Part shown: piece after piece, positions 54,697 through 63,944 of the stretch
Layout of the letters: each line of letters starts with the position of its first letter
How positions within the stretch are numbered: the stretch's first letter is position 1
NCBI RefSeq assembly: GCF_018987265.1
Contig: NZ_CP076853.1
Span: forward strand, 1,984,001 to 2,048,000
Source of the DNA: Rhizobium sp. WYJ-E13
Lineage (GTDB): Bacteria; Pseudomonadota; Alphaproteobacteria; Rhizobiales; Rhizobiaceae
Direction of reading: 5' to 3'
DNA length: 64,000 nucleotides
Translations under genes and position numbers: made by a program
The notes under the pieces: generated by a model
What the model was told of the DNA's origin: nothing
Databases searched by the model: none
The model's input: the letters and a program-made list of their open reading frames with translations, nothing else

Positions 54697-56247
54697 TCAG
54701 GTGACCTTGATTTTCGGCGGCTGCCATGACCCGTCGAGGATTGGGTCCTTTCCCCAGTAGGAACGGATGTAGAGCGAAAACTTGCCGTCCGGTGCGGGCA
54801 GCCAGTTCATCTCCTTGTCTTTGCCGGGAGATTTGGCTCCGACATAGAGCGTCAGCGCGCCGTCACTGCCGCGTTTCAGGTTCTTGTTCTTGGTGCCGAG
54901 CGAGTATCGCTTCAGGTCGTTGGCATGGAACAGGTGCTTGTCGTTGTAGAGCGTCAGTGACCAGAACCCGTTGACCGGCGGCTCCTGCCCTTCCGGGAAG
55001 GTGATCGAATAGCTCCCGCTTCCGGACAGCTGTTTGCCGGTTTCGTCGAAGTCCGTATAGAAATACTGTGTCTCGTTCGGCCGGTTATCGAACATGTTCG
55101 ATTTCGAGGTTCCGGTCCGGTTGAAATAGTCGAGGCCGAATTGTGCGTTATTGGTCGACCGGTTCCAGCCGTTGCCGGCCGGTCGGCCATTGTGTTTCCA
55201 CTCGAAGAATGGCCCGATAACATCTTTCTCGGTCTCGACGGCTGTCTGTACGAGCAGCTTCTTGAGGTCGGCGTCCTTTTCCGACGCGTCCATCAACAGT
55301 CGGAATTGGCCGTACATCGCCTCTTCGCCCGGCAGCGGATCGACCATGGAGAGAACTTCGCCGAACTGATCGAAGAATTTTTCAGGGATCACCCACTTCG
55401 TCTCTCCCCCGCCCCCATCGGAGTCGGAGGATTGCGGCACAGGGATGTCCTTCACGGTTGCCCACTCGATCGTCTTCATCTCGCCGGTAAAATCCTCGAG
55501 CGGGTAAAAGACGACCTGGTTGATGGCGGACTGGATCGCCTTCTTGTCTTCCGGCGTATCGTCCTGGAAGATTCGCGGGATTGCGTTTGCCAGCGTCGTC
55601 GGGCATCGGATGATGTCGGTGATCCCGTTCGGCTTCAGGCCGTTCCATCTCGGGCCGACAAGCAGGTAAAAGCCGGGCTTGGTGCCGTAGGGTTTGCCTA
55701 TGCGGCCGAATTGGTCCGTGCGTTGGTCATACAGCGCATAGACCCAGAAGCGGTCGTCGAAATCCGGTACCTGGGCGACCACCGGCTCCTCGTCCAGCAG
55801 AAAGAAGCCCAGCCCGTAGACGACATCCTGGTTGGGGCAGGTCACGAAGGTTTCCGAGGGTTCTATATAGTCGTGCAGCATACCGACCTGGCCGCGCGGC
55901 GCGGCAGGCAGAATGCCTCCCAGCAAACCCGGATACGGTGCCTGCGTTATCTTCGCCTTGCGGTTCAGCATGTTCACCATGGGCCAGCCCCAGACATAGG
56001 CCATCCGGGCTATCGTCCTGGCGTAGCCCGGGTGCATGTCGATGCCGGTGGCGGGCATCGTGACGTCATCGGCGGGCGCGGCAGCTCGTGCCTGCCCACC
56101 GCCGGCGAGCGCTACGGCCGGCGCGGCTGCGAAAGCGGCGGGCACCGACAAGCGCGCACCAAGGGTTGCCAGCGCAGCAGCGCCGAGGCTCGCCCTGATC
56201 GCTTCACGGCGATTGAGTTCGCCGCTGTTTTTCAACTTCGTGCTCAT
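54697..56247 (-). CDS. DUF1254/DUF1214 protein, copy A (Tat-type leader)
   Basis: 516 residues. The leader [22 protein letters not shown], with its twin Arg, suggests Tat export. Residues about 65-250 are DUF1254 ([34 protein letters not shown]) and about 370-510 are DUF1214 ([23 protein letters not shown]). Family function is unknown. The next gene upstream encodes a paralogue, and the two likely share a promoter. The stop is 60 bases before the MltF-like start. Confidence 0.9.
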   Translation of the reverse strand: MSTKLKNSGELNRREAIRASLGAAALATLGARLSVPAAFAAAPAVALAGGGQARAAAPADDVTMPATGIDMHPGYARTIARMAYVWGWPMVNMLNRKAKITQAPYPGLLGGILPAAPRGQVGMLHDYIEPSETFVTCPNQDVVYGLGFFLLDEEPVVAQVPDFDDRFWVYALYDQRTDQFGRIGKPYGTKPGFYLLVGPRWNGLKPNGITDIIRCPTTLANAIPRIFQDDTPEDKKAIQSAINQVVFYPLEDFTGEMKTIEWATVKDIPVPQSSDSDGGGGETKWVIPEKFFDQFGEVLSMVDPLPGEEAMYGQFRLLMDASEKDADLKKLLVQTAVETEKDVIGPFFEWKHNGRPAGNGWNRSTNNAQFGLDYFNRTGTSKSNMFDNRPNETQYFYTDFDETGKQLSGSGSYSITFPEGQEPPVNGFWSLTLYNDKHLFHANDLKRYSLGTKNKNLKRGSDGALTLYVGAKSPGKDKEMNWLPAPDGKFSLYIRSYWGKDPILDGSWQPPKIKVT

Positions 56248-56289
56248 GCGATTTCCTCCACTTCTCAGAATGATCGAACTGCTGCGGCG

Positions 56290-57792
56290 CTACTTCAGCT
56301 TCACGAGATCATCCGGCTTCCAGCTCTGGTCGAAAAATTCGGTGCCGGTGCCGTAGAGACGGAGCGCCGCGAGGAAGTTGCGTCCCTCAACCGTCTGTAT
56401 CCAGTTGCTGTCGGCAGCTTCCGCTGGCTTGCTCGGTCCGAAATAGAGATCGATCGAGCCGTCGTCGTTGGTCTTCACCTTGTTGAAGCCATTGATCGAA
56501 GGCATGAGCTGCTCGGCCGCCGTCATCGTTCCGTCGGTGATATTATAGGCCGTCACCGCCCAGAAGAGTGCGGCTGGCGGATGCGGAGGCAGGTGCAGCT
56601 TGTAAGAATTCGAGCCGTTCAGGAAGTCGCCGTCGGCATCGCGTATTGCAAACGGGTACTTCGAGCCCGCATCGAGGGTGCGCATCACCATCGCCGGAGC
56701 TGAAGAGTAGGCGATCTGGAAATAGGATGCCCGCTGGATGACATCGAGATAGCTGTCCTGCATCCATTCGGCGGTGGCGCCCGCCCATGTATTCACATAC
56801 TGCCGGTCCTTGTAATAGAGATCGCGCTTGTCGGGGCGTCCGAGCTGGCGACCTGCCAGGATCATTTTGGGCGCCGTCTCGACGGCCTTCTGCAGCGCCG
56901 CCGTCTGTTTGTCCGTCGGAGCGAAAGCTTGCCCCTTGATGATGCCGATCGACGCGAGCACGCCTCGCGTCACGGGATCGATCGATGCGACGGGCTCGTA
57001 GTCGACGAATTCCTTCAGTTTCGTCCAATAGGTGCTACCGGTCGGATACATCATGTTGACGGTTTTGCCGCTGCCGTCGGGGAATTCCATCGGCTTGACA
57101 TCCTTCTCCGAAGCCCAGAGCGGGTAGACGCGGGTGCGCTGCGCATTGACAACCGCAGGCACCGGGTCAGGTCCGTTTTCGCCCTTCGCCATGATCGTTC
57201 GGAAAAACAGGAAAACATTGTAGGTCGGCGACTTGAAGGCGAAATATCCCTTCGGGATTTCACCATCGAAATCCGGTGGCAGGAGCAGGTAAAGCCCGCC
57301 ACGGGCGCGATCCGGGCCGATCGCGCCGACATCGGTGATCGTGCGCTGATAAAAATCCGTGAACATCCCGATGACGTTCGGAGGCGCGGCAACGACCAGA
57401 GGCCCGTCCTTCTTCAGGTCGAGGTAGCTCATCGAGTAGATGACGTCGGCGTTGGGTGTCGGCACCCAGGTGCGGCTGTCCATCCTCTCCTTCCAGATCG
57501 GCAGGACATTATAGCCGCCACCGAACACTGCCTCCGACCCGTCCCGCATGCCGATCGTGTTCAGGGCCGGAATCGTCAGGATGTGGGCCTGAATGGCGTT
57601 CTGGTAATAGAGCTCGTCGCGAAGCTGCTCGGCCTCCTGTTCAGCCAGCCAGTTGCCATTGTTGATCTGCTCCATCAGCGGCGGGATTTTGGAACTGGTG
57701 TCCTGCGCAGCGGCAAGGTTGTAGGGCAACACGGAGCCTGAAAGGCATGCCGTCAGAGCGGCCGAATATGCGAATGCTGTCAGTCTGGTCAT
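56290..57792 (-). CDS. DUF1254/DUF1214 protein, copy B (Sec-type leader)
   Basis: 500 residues from ATG 57792, which follows GGGAGAAACG. The Sec signal peptide is LTAFAYSAALTACLSGSVLPYNLAAA. DUF1254 (PNADVIYSMSYLDLKKDGPLVV) and DUF1214 (YKLHLPPHPPAALFWAVTAYN) follow. It differs from copy A in using Sec rather than Tat, so the two may fold differently. It is the first gene of the DUF1254/DUF1254/MltF unit, with a conserved 21-bp site about 100 bases upstream. Confidence 0.9.
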   Translation of the reverse strand: MTRLTAFAYSAALTACLSGSVLPYNLAAAQDTSSKIPPLMEQINNGNWLAEQEAEQLRDELYYQNAIQAHILTIPALNTIGMRDGSEAVFGGGYNVLPIWKERMDSRTWVPTPNADVIYSMSYLDLKKDGPLVVAAPPNVIGMFTDFYQRTITDVGAIGPDRARGGLYLLLPPDFDGEIPKGYFAFKSPTYNVFLFFRTIMAKGENGPDPVPAVVNAQRTRVYPLWASEKDVKPMEFPDGSGKTVNMMYPTGSTYWTKLKEFVDYEPVASIDPVTRGVLASIGIIKGQAFAPTDKQTAALQKAVETAPKMILAGRQLGRPDKRDLYYKDRQYVNTWAGATAEWMQDSYLDVIQRASYFQIAYSSAPAMVMRTLDAGSKYPFAIRDADGDFLNGSNSYKLHLPPHPPAALFWAVTAYNITDGTMTAAEQLMPSINGFNKVKTNDDGSIDLYFGPSKPAEAADSNWIQTVEGRNFLAALRLYGTGTEFFDQSWKPDDLVKLK

Positions 57793-57885
57793 GACGTTTC
57801 TCCCGGAAGAAGGAAAGTCCATTCAGATAGATGACTGCGTATTCGATAGATTGCGGCGAAATATGCGCCTCTGGATTTTTACTGG

Positions 57886-57906
57886 CTATGCGATTAGTGC
57901 CAATCT
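57886..57906. promoter_or_regulatory. Conserved 21-bp site upstream of the DUF1254 unit
   Basis: Twenty of 21 bases match 58923-58943; the core is TTAGTGCCAATCT preceded by CTATGCG and one variable base. It lies about 100 bases upstream of the DUF1254 copy B start and abuts the stop of the first AraC gene. It is a candidate AraC-type activator site. Confidence 0.55.
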
Positions 57907-58862
57907 CAGAGCCACGTTTGCGACAGCTCCCTTCGATGTCGGGCCACCAGCGTTGCGCTCGGCTGTTCTCCGAAGACGTCGCGATACCAGCCCGACATAC
58001 GCCCATGCTCGCCGATGCCCCAGCGATTGCTGCTCGCTACGATCGTCGTGCGTTGGTCTGACAGGAGGTCGCGCCGGATGCGGTGCAGGCGCAGTCTGCG
58101 GACATAGCTGTTCGGCGTTTCGCCAAGAACTTCGAGAAAAGAGCGATAGACGGTACGAACCGAGACGTCGCAGGCCGCAGCAAGGTCTCGCACACGAATG
58201 GGTTCGACGAGGTGTTCGCCGACATAGTCCCGTGCGGACAGGATAACGCGTTCGTGGGGAGCATGCTCGATAAAAGCTGGAAACCCGTCGTCTCTTTCGC
58301 AATGAGCCAGCATCTCGCTCAGAATGGAACGGCCAATGTTGAAGCCGGGAATGGAGGCTTCTCCGCCGTGCAGACGCAGCATTGCCGACGAGATCGCTTC
58401 GATCGACTGGCCGCCCAACGGCCTGCGATGGAACCCGCCTCGCGAGAACCTTCCGACAAGCCTGTGCCCGGCCGCAACGGTCGCCGCCACGTAGAGCGTT
58501 CCCGGCGCAAACAGCATATCGACCTCGTCGCCCGGCCTGACGACTCCAACACAGCCGTTCCAGGCAGGGTGAAGGCAAACGCGCGATCCCTTCCCGCAAG
58601 AGAGCCCAAGCCCGATGGTAACGGCGTCCTCTGAGAGGACGCCCCTGACCCACGCGTTTCCCTCGATCAGGCCGCTGCTGAAGATGACGCCGTTGGCGGC
58701 CGAAAATGCCAACGATCCGCCAATCCTGCGGCCTGCCATCTGGAGGGTATCGAGCCGTGCGCCGAGCACGAGGTTCCGCAGGTCCTCAATCTCTCGCACT
58801 TGAAAAAGCTGCCAATGGTCCTCACGCGGTTCCACCGGCGGCTGCACCAGCACACCTGCCAT
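57906..58862 (-). CDS. AraC-family regulator, copy 1
   Basis: 318 residues. The C-terminal AraC domain (about 205-310) has both HTH motifs: VRDLAAACDVSVRTVYRSFLEVLGETPNSYVRRLRLHRIRRDL, then WGIGEHGRMSGWYRDVFGEQPSATL. The N-terminal domain resembles AraC_binding_2-like sensors. It resembles copy 2 in both halves, so the two form a tandem pair. ATG 58862 is used; TTG 58874 is an alternative. The likely target is the DUF1254 unit on the same strand. Confidence 0.92.
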   Translation of the reverse strand: MAGVLVQPPVEPREDHWQLFQVREIEDLRNLVLGARLDTLQMAGRRIGGSLAFSAANGVIFSSGLIEGNAWVRGVLSEDAVTIGLGLSCGKGSRVCLHPAWNGCVGVVRPGDEVDMLFAPGTLYVAATVAAGHRLVGRFSRGGFHRRPLGGQSIEAISSAMLRLHGGEASIPGFNIGRSILSEMLAHCERDDGFPAFIEHAPHERVILSARDYVGEHLVEPIRVRDLAAACDVSVRTVYRSFLEVLGETPNSYVRRLRLHRIRRDLLSDQRTTIVASSNRWGIGEHGRMSGWYRDVFGEQPSATLVARHRRELSQTWL

Positions 58863-58922
58863 GGCTGCCCCCAAGCTTCGTCGCAGTTCATGTGCAGTAT
58901 GCCCGGAAATGGGCGGCGACCT

Positions 58923-58943
58923 CTATGCGCTTAGTGCCAATCT
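58923..58943. promoter_or_regulatory. Conserved 21-bp site upstream of AraC copy 1
   Basis: Second copy of the element at 57886-57906, about 60 to 80 bases upstream of the AraC copy 1 start and overlapping the stop of AraC copy 2. One mismatch in 21. Confidence 0.55.
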
Positions 58944-59916
58944 AATGGATGACCATGCGCGGGACCGTGCGTTGCGCCTGAGCCAGGGTTTCGCTCGGCA
59001 ACTCGTCGAACATCTCGCGATACCAGCCAGCAAGCCGGCCCAGCTCGCTCACCCCCCACTGATTGGCGACGATTGCGATCGTGCAGGTCCGTTCGCTATC
59101 GCTGGCCAGTCCCTGCCTGATCCTGTGGAGCCGCAATCGTCGGACGTAGCCCTGCGGCGTATCATCGAAGATGTCTGCAAATGCCCGGAAGAGCGAGCGA
59201 CGCGAGGTATAGGCAGCCGCGGCAATGTCATCGAGCGCAATGGGTTCCGCCAGATTCTCCACGATGAAGGTCCTGGCCCGCTCGACGATCTTGGCATGAA
59301 GGTTGCCGTTGGATCTGACGGCATGGTCGTGCGGCGGGCGCCCCAGATGCTCGATCAATGCCCTCAACAGCAGCGAACCGCTGTCCGTTCGCGACGATTG
59401 GCCGTCGTGGATTTTTGCGAACTGTTGCTTCAGCCCCGCGCGCACCTGCTGGGACAAAACCCTGCCGTGGACCCGCGTGCCTCCGAGCGTGGCCCGGTCG
59501 AGAACAAGTTCTTCCTTGGCCGCCTCGTGTTCCAACCGGTCCAAGGATATCGTCGCCGTCGCATAAAGGGCCCCTGCCGTATAATAGGCGTCATGTTCGT
59601 CCCCACCGTGGAAAACTCCGACAGCCCCGTTTTCCACCTCCCGCAGCCAATGTCGGCAAGCCCCCTCGAGGTGCAGGACGGCGCCGATCGTCAGGGCACT
59701 TGCAGACAGCGGCCCCCTGAGCGCAACCCGGCCCTGGATGCTGCCCCCGCTATACACAATGCCCTTGTGTTCGCAGAAGATCAGGCTTCCGGTCATCCTG
59801 CCTGCAGACATCTGGGTGGCCTCGATGCCAGCCCCGTGCACTGCGTCCCCGAGGTCCTCCACCCTCGAGATGGTCATGCGGTGCCACGGTGAAACGATCG
59901 ACGGATTGCCTGTCAT
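58942..59916 (-). CDS. AraC-family regulator, copy 2
   Basis: 324 residues. The AraC domain (about 220-315) carries LDDIAAAAYTSRRSLFRAFADIFDDTPQGYVRRLRLHRIRQGL and WGVSELGRLAGWYREMFDELPSETL. The YVRRLRLHRIR block is identical in copy 1. The N-terminal sensor half is more diverged. ATG 59916 follows GGGGAGGG. It lies upstream of copy 1 on the same strand, 80 bases apart, and the two may act in cascade. Confidence 0.92.
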   Translation of the reverse strand: MTGNPSIVSPWHRMTISRVEDLGDAVHGAGIEATQMSAGRMTGSLIFCEHKGIVYSGGSIQGRVALRGPLSASALTIGAVLHLEGACRHWLREVENGAVGVFHGGDEHDAYYTAGALYATATISLDRLEHEAAKEELVLDRATLGGTRVHGRVLSQQVRAGLKQQFAKIHDGQSSRTDSGSLLLRALIEHLGRPPHDHAVRSNGNLHAKIVERARTFIVENLAEPIALDDIAAAAYTSRRSLFRAFADIFDDTPQGYVRRLRLHRIRQGLASDSERTCTIAIVANQWGVSELGRLAGWYREMFDELPSETLAQAQRTVPRMVIH

Positions 59917-60114
59917 TGCAGCCCTCCCCATCTGCCGGCGTCGATTGAAGGATATAGGTCATGTGCTCGAAAGGAGAATGAGGTCCTGGGGCGCGCAGTA
60001 ACCATGCCGGCAACCATGAATACGCCGCCCTCGGGATAGGTCATGACAACCGCCGGCGCCCGCCCCTGGCGGCTACCGCTGCAGCCTCCAGAGGAGGCAG
60101 AAAACGTGACCATC

Positions 60115-60144
60115 TTGACACGTGACTATTTAGTCACCTATTGT
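60115..60144 (+). promoter_or_regulatory. Leaderless promoter with embedded ArsR-type operator
   Basis: TTGACA (60115-60120), an 18-base spacer, and TATTGT (60139-60144) form a near-consensus promoter. The start would fall at about 60151, the A of the ATG itself. Between the hexamers lies a dyad GTGACTA-TT-TAGTCAC (60122-60137), where a bound ArsR protein would block RNA polymerase. Confidence 0.75.
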
Positions 60145-60150
60145 TGTCAC

Positions 60151-60930
60151 ATGGATGAAATCTTCAACGCCCTGGCGCATCCGCTCCGGCGCGAGCTTCT
60201 GGACCGCCTGCGCGAACGCGACGGCCAGACGCTGAGCGAGCTTGAGCGCGACCAGCCCGTCACCCGCTTCGGGGTGATGAAGCACCTCGGCGTGCTCGAA
60301 GACGCCCATCTCGTCGTGACCCGTAAGATCGGCCGGGAAAAGCTGCATTATCTCAATCCGCTTCCGGTTCAGGAGATCGCGGATCGCTGGATATCGCGCT
60401 TTTCTGCGCCCTTCGCCCGCACGATGAGCGACCTTAAAACCGCTGTCGAGAGAAGGGACGCGACCATGGCACCTGCTGCACCGAAACATGTCTGGGAAAT
60501 GTTCATTCGCGCCACGCCGCAAGAGGTGTGGGCCATCCTGACCGATGACGAGACAACGCCGCTCTGGCAGCACTACAATATGACCTCGAAAACGGAATGG
60601 GTCGCAGGCGGCGCCATTACCTTCCATGTCGGCGACCGCGCGATGATCGTCGGAAAGGTCCTTGACATCGATCCGCCCCGCCGCTTCGTGCATTCCTTCA
60701 GCGCGCAATGGTCGCCCGATGTCGCCGCGGATCCAGCCTCGCGCGTGACCTGGCTGCTGGAACCCGTCGGCGACAAGGCCTGCAAGGTGACGCTGACCCA
60801 TGACGATTTCGGCGGGGAAACCGCCACCAGCAAGGCCGTCGGCGGCGGCTGGCCGGAAGCGCTGTCGCGATTGAAGACGCTCGCGGAAACCGGCGAGCCT
60901 TTCTATGTGCCGGCCCCTGTGTCGGCCTGA
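60151..60930 (+). CDS. ArsR-type winged helix fused to SRPBCC domain
   Basis: 259 residues. Residues 1-90 are an ArsR-type winged helix (DEIFNALAHPLRRELLDRLRERDGQTLSELERDQPVTRFGVMKHL) without the metal Cys pair. Residues about 110-250 are an AHSA1/SRPBCC lipid-like ligand-binding domain (IRATPQEVWAILTDDETTPLWQHYN, PPRRFVHSFSA). The fusion suggests a one-protein sensor in which the SRPBCC pocket receives the ligand (inference). ATG 60151 is used; the frame upstream runs through the promoter and is not coding. Confidence 0.9.
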   Translation: MDEIFNALAHPLRRELLDRLRERDGQTLSELERDQPVTRFGVMKHLGVLEDAHLVVTRKIGREKLHYLNPLPVQEIADRWISRFSAPFARTMSDLKTAVERRDATMAPAAPKHVWEMFIRATPQEVWAILTDDETTPLWQHYNMTSKTEWVAGGAITFHVGDRAMIVGKVLDIDPPRRFVHSFSAQWSPDVAADPASRVTWLLEPVGDKACKVTLTHDDFGGETATSKAVGGGWPEALSRLKTLAETGEPFYVPAPVSA

Positions 60931-60976
60931 TCGGGAACGAACGGATGGTCGCTTCCGCTCTTATCGCGTCAAGCCT

Positions 60977-61210
60977 TCACTCGGCCGAGAATTTGACCGT
61001 CACCCCGCGCTGACGGAAATAGGCCTGCATCAGCTTCCTGCCGGACCGGTTGTTCTGCACGAGCCTGGCGGGGTCGAAGACGGCCTCTTTCAGACCCGCG
61101 CGCGCCAAGGCTGCCTTGAGAGCGGCAATATGCAGGTCGATATCCTCATTATCGGCCCGCAGTGACTCGTAAATGCGGTTCGTCGCATCTTCTACCGTCG
61201 GTTCGCTCAC
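60977..61210 (-). CDS. Small hypothetical protein
   Basis: 77 residues: EDATNRIYESLRADNEDIDLHIAALKAALARAGLKEAVFDPARL, then NRSGRKLMQAYFRQRGVTVKF. GTG 61210 has AAAGGGAGAG upstream, so the longer frame from 61381, which runs through a terminase remnant, is rejected. This conserved-looking helical protein has no assigned family here. Confidence 0.75.
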   Translation of the reverse strand: MSEPTVEDATNRIYESLRADNEDIDLHIAALKAALARAGLKEAVFDPARLVQNNRSGRKLMQAYFRQRGVTVKFSAE

Positions 61211-61357
61211 CGTTACTCTCCCTTTGTTTTCTGGCGCTTGCCGCCCATCTCGGCCCGATCCTATTAAGGCGAAAAATGCCTTCGTCAATCTGAGACCTGG
61301 CTGGAAAGCTGCGTTCGCCTCAAGAAGGCGGCACGCAAAGATGAAGGCGGGGTCATC

Positions 61358-61488
61358 TCCACGCGGCCTGCCCTCGCCCAACGAGGGCGATGCGCTGGCG
61401 CTGACATCAGCGCAGCCGGTGGCAAAGAAGCTGCGTCACCGGGCGGGACCAGGGTGAAGGCGGCGGTGGATTATGACCCGTATGCGTA
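61358..61488 (+). pseudogene. Terminase large-subunit 3' end, copy 4
   Basis: 131 bases match the last 43 codons of the terminase gene (GGCCTGCCCTCGCCCAACGAGGG onward), with small indels in the GGCGGGACCAGGG stretch and changes near the stop (GACCCGTATGCG). It lies 19.4 kb from the intact copy on the same strand. Nothing else in 61211-61860 is supported as a gene. Confidence 0.85.
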
Positions 61489-61860
61489 GCGTGGGGGAAT
61501 GGCGGATTTGGTGTGCGTTTGCGCGTGTGGCCCCCTCACCCTAACCTGACCGGGGTCGAAACCCGTGGCGGGGTGATCATTGAGCTTCGGTCATCTTTCA
61601 GGGTTCTCCAACCGTGCGCGCAAAGTCGCGTTCTCGGTTTCCAATCGCTGCGGTTGTTCACGGAGAGGAGCGACAGCTTGTTCAACCTGCTGTTCGTTGC
61701 AGCGCGGCATGATGTGCTGTGGGCAATTGGATAAGGCATGCCTGTTCTCCCTGCCCAGGCAGGCTCGCATCGTCGTCTCACGGTGCGAGCCCGGATCTAT
61801 CTTTGGATAGCCGAAATCAGTGCTTGGCATTTATATCCTTGAGATCACCGAGAGCAGACA

Positions 61861-62847
61861 TCAGTCCTGCAAGGCCCAGTCTGCGACCTGCCAACGCATC
61901 TCCCCACGATCGGCGACGACACGGCCGAGCCCAGGGAACGGCATGTGCGTGGCAGCGATGAGTGCGCCCTCCGACGCGGCGCGCGGAAAGAAGCGATCAC
62001 GCATGGCTTTCGCAGCGGCACGGTCCTGCTCAAACAGGAAGAACACGTCGGTCGCGGCCGGATGGACGACCGGAAAGACCATATCCGAAACCATGATCAT
62101 GCTCTTGCCGCCATCTTCGACCCGCACGCCGATATGGCCGGGTGTGTGGCCGGTCAGGTCGACGATCGAAACACCGCGCATGATCTCGCGCTCTCCGTCG
62201 ATCGCTTGGAGCCTCGGATATAGCCGCACGACCTCCTCCGTCATCTTGAAGCTCGCCTGCAGGTAATCAGGCGCGCCGTTGCGCTTGGCCGGATCGGTCC
62301 AGTGAGTGATGTCGCGACGATCGATGTAAAGCTCGGCTCCGGGGTAGTTGTTCTTGCCTCCCAGAACCAGCCCGCCCATGTGGTCCTGGTGCATATGCGT
62401 CACGATGACCGCGTCGATCTTGTCGGGCTGCAGACCGAGCGCGGCGAGTGCCTGTGGTAACTGTCCGGTCTGCCCGATCGAACCTGCCGCACCGGCGTCG
62501 ATCAGGATGCGGCGCTCACCATCCTCGACGAGATATTGGTTGAAGAGAAACCGAACCCCACTCGGCCGGGCCGTAAACTGTGCGCTTGCCGCCCTCTCGA
62601 CCTCGGACGCTGAGCGCCCCGGAAAGTAGTCATAGGGCATATCGGCATACCCGTCCGTCAGTGCCGTCACGGTGAACCGACCGATGCGGATCTGTGCGAG
62701 CGGGTTCACCGCAACAGGCGCCTTGGCAGCTTCCTGCGTCGCCGCACGGGCGGTGGTGTCGCCGAGCAGGCCTCCACCGAGGAGGCTTCCCCCGATGAGG
62801 CCGAGAGGCAGGGCGCCGGCAAAGGCGCGACGTGAAAGTTGAGGCAT
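61861..62847 (-). CDS. Exported MBL-fold metallo-hydrolase
   Basis: 328 residues. A Tat-type leader (LSRRAFAGALPLGLIGGSLL) is followed by a metallo-beta-lactamase fold. The HxHxDH motif is VIVTHMHQDHMGGLVLGG; later His in DLTGHTPGHIGVRV and Asp in MVSDMVFPVVHPA complete two metal sites. It resembles quorum-quenching or lactonase-like MBL proteins; the substrate is unknown. GGAGAAAG precedes ATG 62847. It is divergent from a LysR gene, which probably regulates it. Confidence 0.92.
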   Translation of the reverse strand: MPQLSRRAFAGALPLGLIGGSLLGGGLLGDTTARAATQEAAKAPVAVNPLAQIRIGRFTVTALTDGYADMPYDYFPGRSASEVERAASAQFTARPSGVRFLFNQYLVEDGERRILIDAGAAGSIGQTGQLPQALAALGLQPDKIDAVIVTHMHQDHMGGLVLGGKNNYPGAELYIDRRDITHWTDPAKRNGAPDYLQASFKMTEEVVRLYPRLQAIDGEREIMRGVSIVDLTGHTPGHIGVRVEDGGKSMIMVSDMVFPVVHPAATDVFFLFEQDRAAAKAMRDRFFPRAASEGALIAATHMPFPGLGRVVADRGEMRWQVADWALQD

Positions 62848-62982
62848 GACATCTTTCTCCGGGATCAGTAGCACGATGGGAGCTACCTCGAGCCCCTTGA
62901 CGACGCGGATGCTATGACATCCGCAAACAACGCGGTATCGTGGCAATGTGGAAACATTCTTCCCATTTTATGGAAGGCTTCG

Positions 62983-63879
62983 ATGGATCGTCTTGATGCG
63001 ATGGCGGTGCTATTGGCGGTGGTCGACGCCGGCAGTCTTTCTGCCGGGGCACGGCGGCTGAATACGCCGCTCGCCACGGTAAGCCGCAAAGTGGCCGATC
63101 TTGAACAGCATCTCGGCGTCTGCTTGGTCGTGCGCACCCGCCGCGGCCTCGCCTTGACGGAGGAAGGGCGCGCCTTCGTCGCCGCGTCGCGTCGTATTCT
63201 CGAGGACCTGGACGCGGCGGAGCGACAGGCCAGCGGCGATTATGGAGCGCTGCGTGGCGGGCTGCACGTGACCGCGCCGATTGCCTTCGGCGAGCGCCAT
63301 CTGCTGCCAATTGCGCTCGAATTCCTCAAGGAGCAACCCGATATCAACCTGCGGCTGACCCTGAGTGATCGGCAGCTAAGTCTGGCGGATGAGCAAGTCG
63401 ATGTAGCCCTACGGATCGGGCACCTGCCGGACAGCGCGATTATCGCAACACGGGTTGGTGTCGTCCGCCGGGTGATCTGCGCGAGCCCTGACTATCTCGC
63501 CCGCCGAGGAGTGCCGCGTCAGCCGCAAGACCTCGCCCCGCATGATGGCATAAGCTTCCAGGGCTTCGAGACCGCCCCGGAATGGCGATACCGCCGGGAC
63601 GGCGCGGCCTTCGCCGTCGAGCCGCGCCTCAAACTCGCAGTCAACACGACAGAGGCTGCCATTCAGGCTGCGCTGGCCGGGATCGGCATTATTCGCGTGC
63701 TTTCTTACCAGATCAACGAACATTTGCGCTCTGGGGCTCTGCAGGAATTGTTGGCGGAGTTCGCACCGGAGCCGCTACCCGTCAATGTTATTCACGGACC
63801 AGCCGATCCGCTGTCGCTGAAGGTGCGATGCTTCCTTGACTGGATCGGCCCACGCCTGCGCGCGCGGATGGCATCCTAG
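62983..63879 (+). CDS. LysR-family transcriptional regulator
   Basis: 298 residues. The N-terminal HTH reads MAVLLAVVDAGSLSAGARRLNTPLATVSRKVADLEQHL. The C-terminal substrate-binding domain covers about 88-292. The LSAGARRLNTPLATVSRKVADLE form belongs to the DNA-binding subgroup paired with neighbouring oxidoreductases or hydrolases. ATG 62983 is used since the extension from 62914 crosses the intergenic region. A partial dyad CTTCCCAT-TTT-ATGGAAG lies just before the start (about 62959-62976). Confidence 0.93.
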   Translation: MDRLDAMAVLLAVVDAGSLSAGARRLNTPLATVSRKVADLEQHLGVCLVVRTRRGLALTEEGRAFVAASRRILEDLDAAERQASGDYGALRGGLHVTAPIAFGERHLLPIALEFLKEQPDINLRLTLSDRQLSLADEQVDVALRIGHLPDSAIIATRVGVVRRVICASPDYLARRGVPRQPQDLAPHDGISFQGFETAPEWRYRRDGAAFAVEPRLKLAVNTTEAAIQAALAGIGIIRVLSYQINEHLRSGALQELLAEFAPEPLPVNVIHGPADPLSLKVRCFLDWIGPRLRARMAS

Positions 63880-63944
63880 CGTTCCGCCTATCAGACGCGC
63901 CTCCGTTGATGGCTGTCAGGCTCACTGATCGTCGATCGTCCTGC

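Noticed and set aside
55141..56703. 520-codon plus-strand frame
   Set aside because: Antisense to the two DUF1254 genes; no motif and a skewed composition.
57886..57906. Possible sigma-54 promoter from TTGGCAC on the minus strand
   Set aside because: The GG and GC doublets are eight bases apart rather than ten, so the -24/-12 geometry does not fit.
61513..61830. ORFs in both directions, one with LETENATLRARLENPE resembling a transposase coiled coil
   Set aside because: The resemblance is limited to a heptad pattern common in coiled coils, and no IS ends or catalytic part are present.
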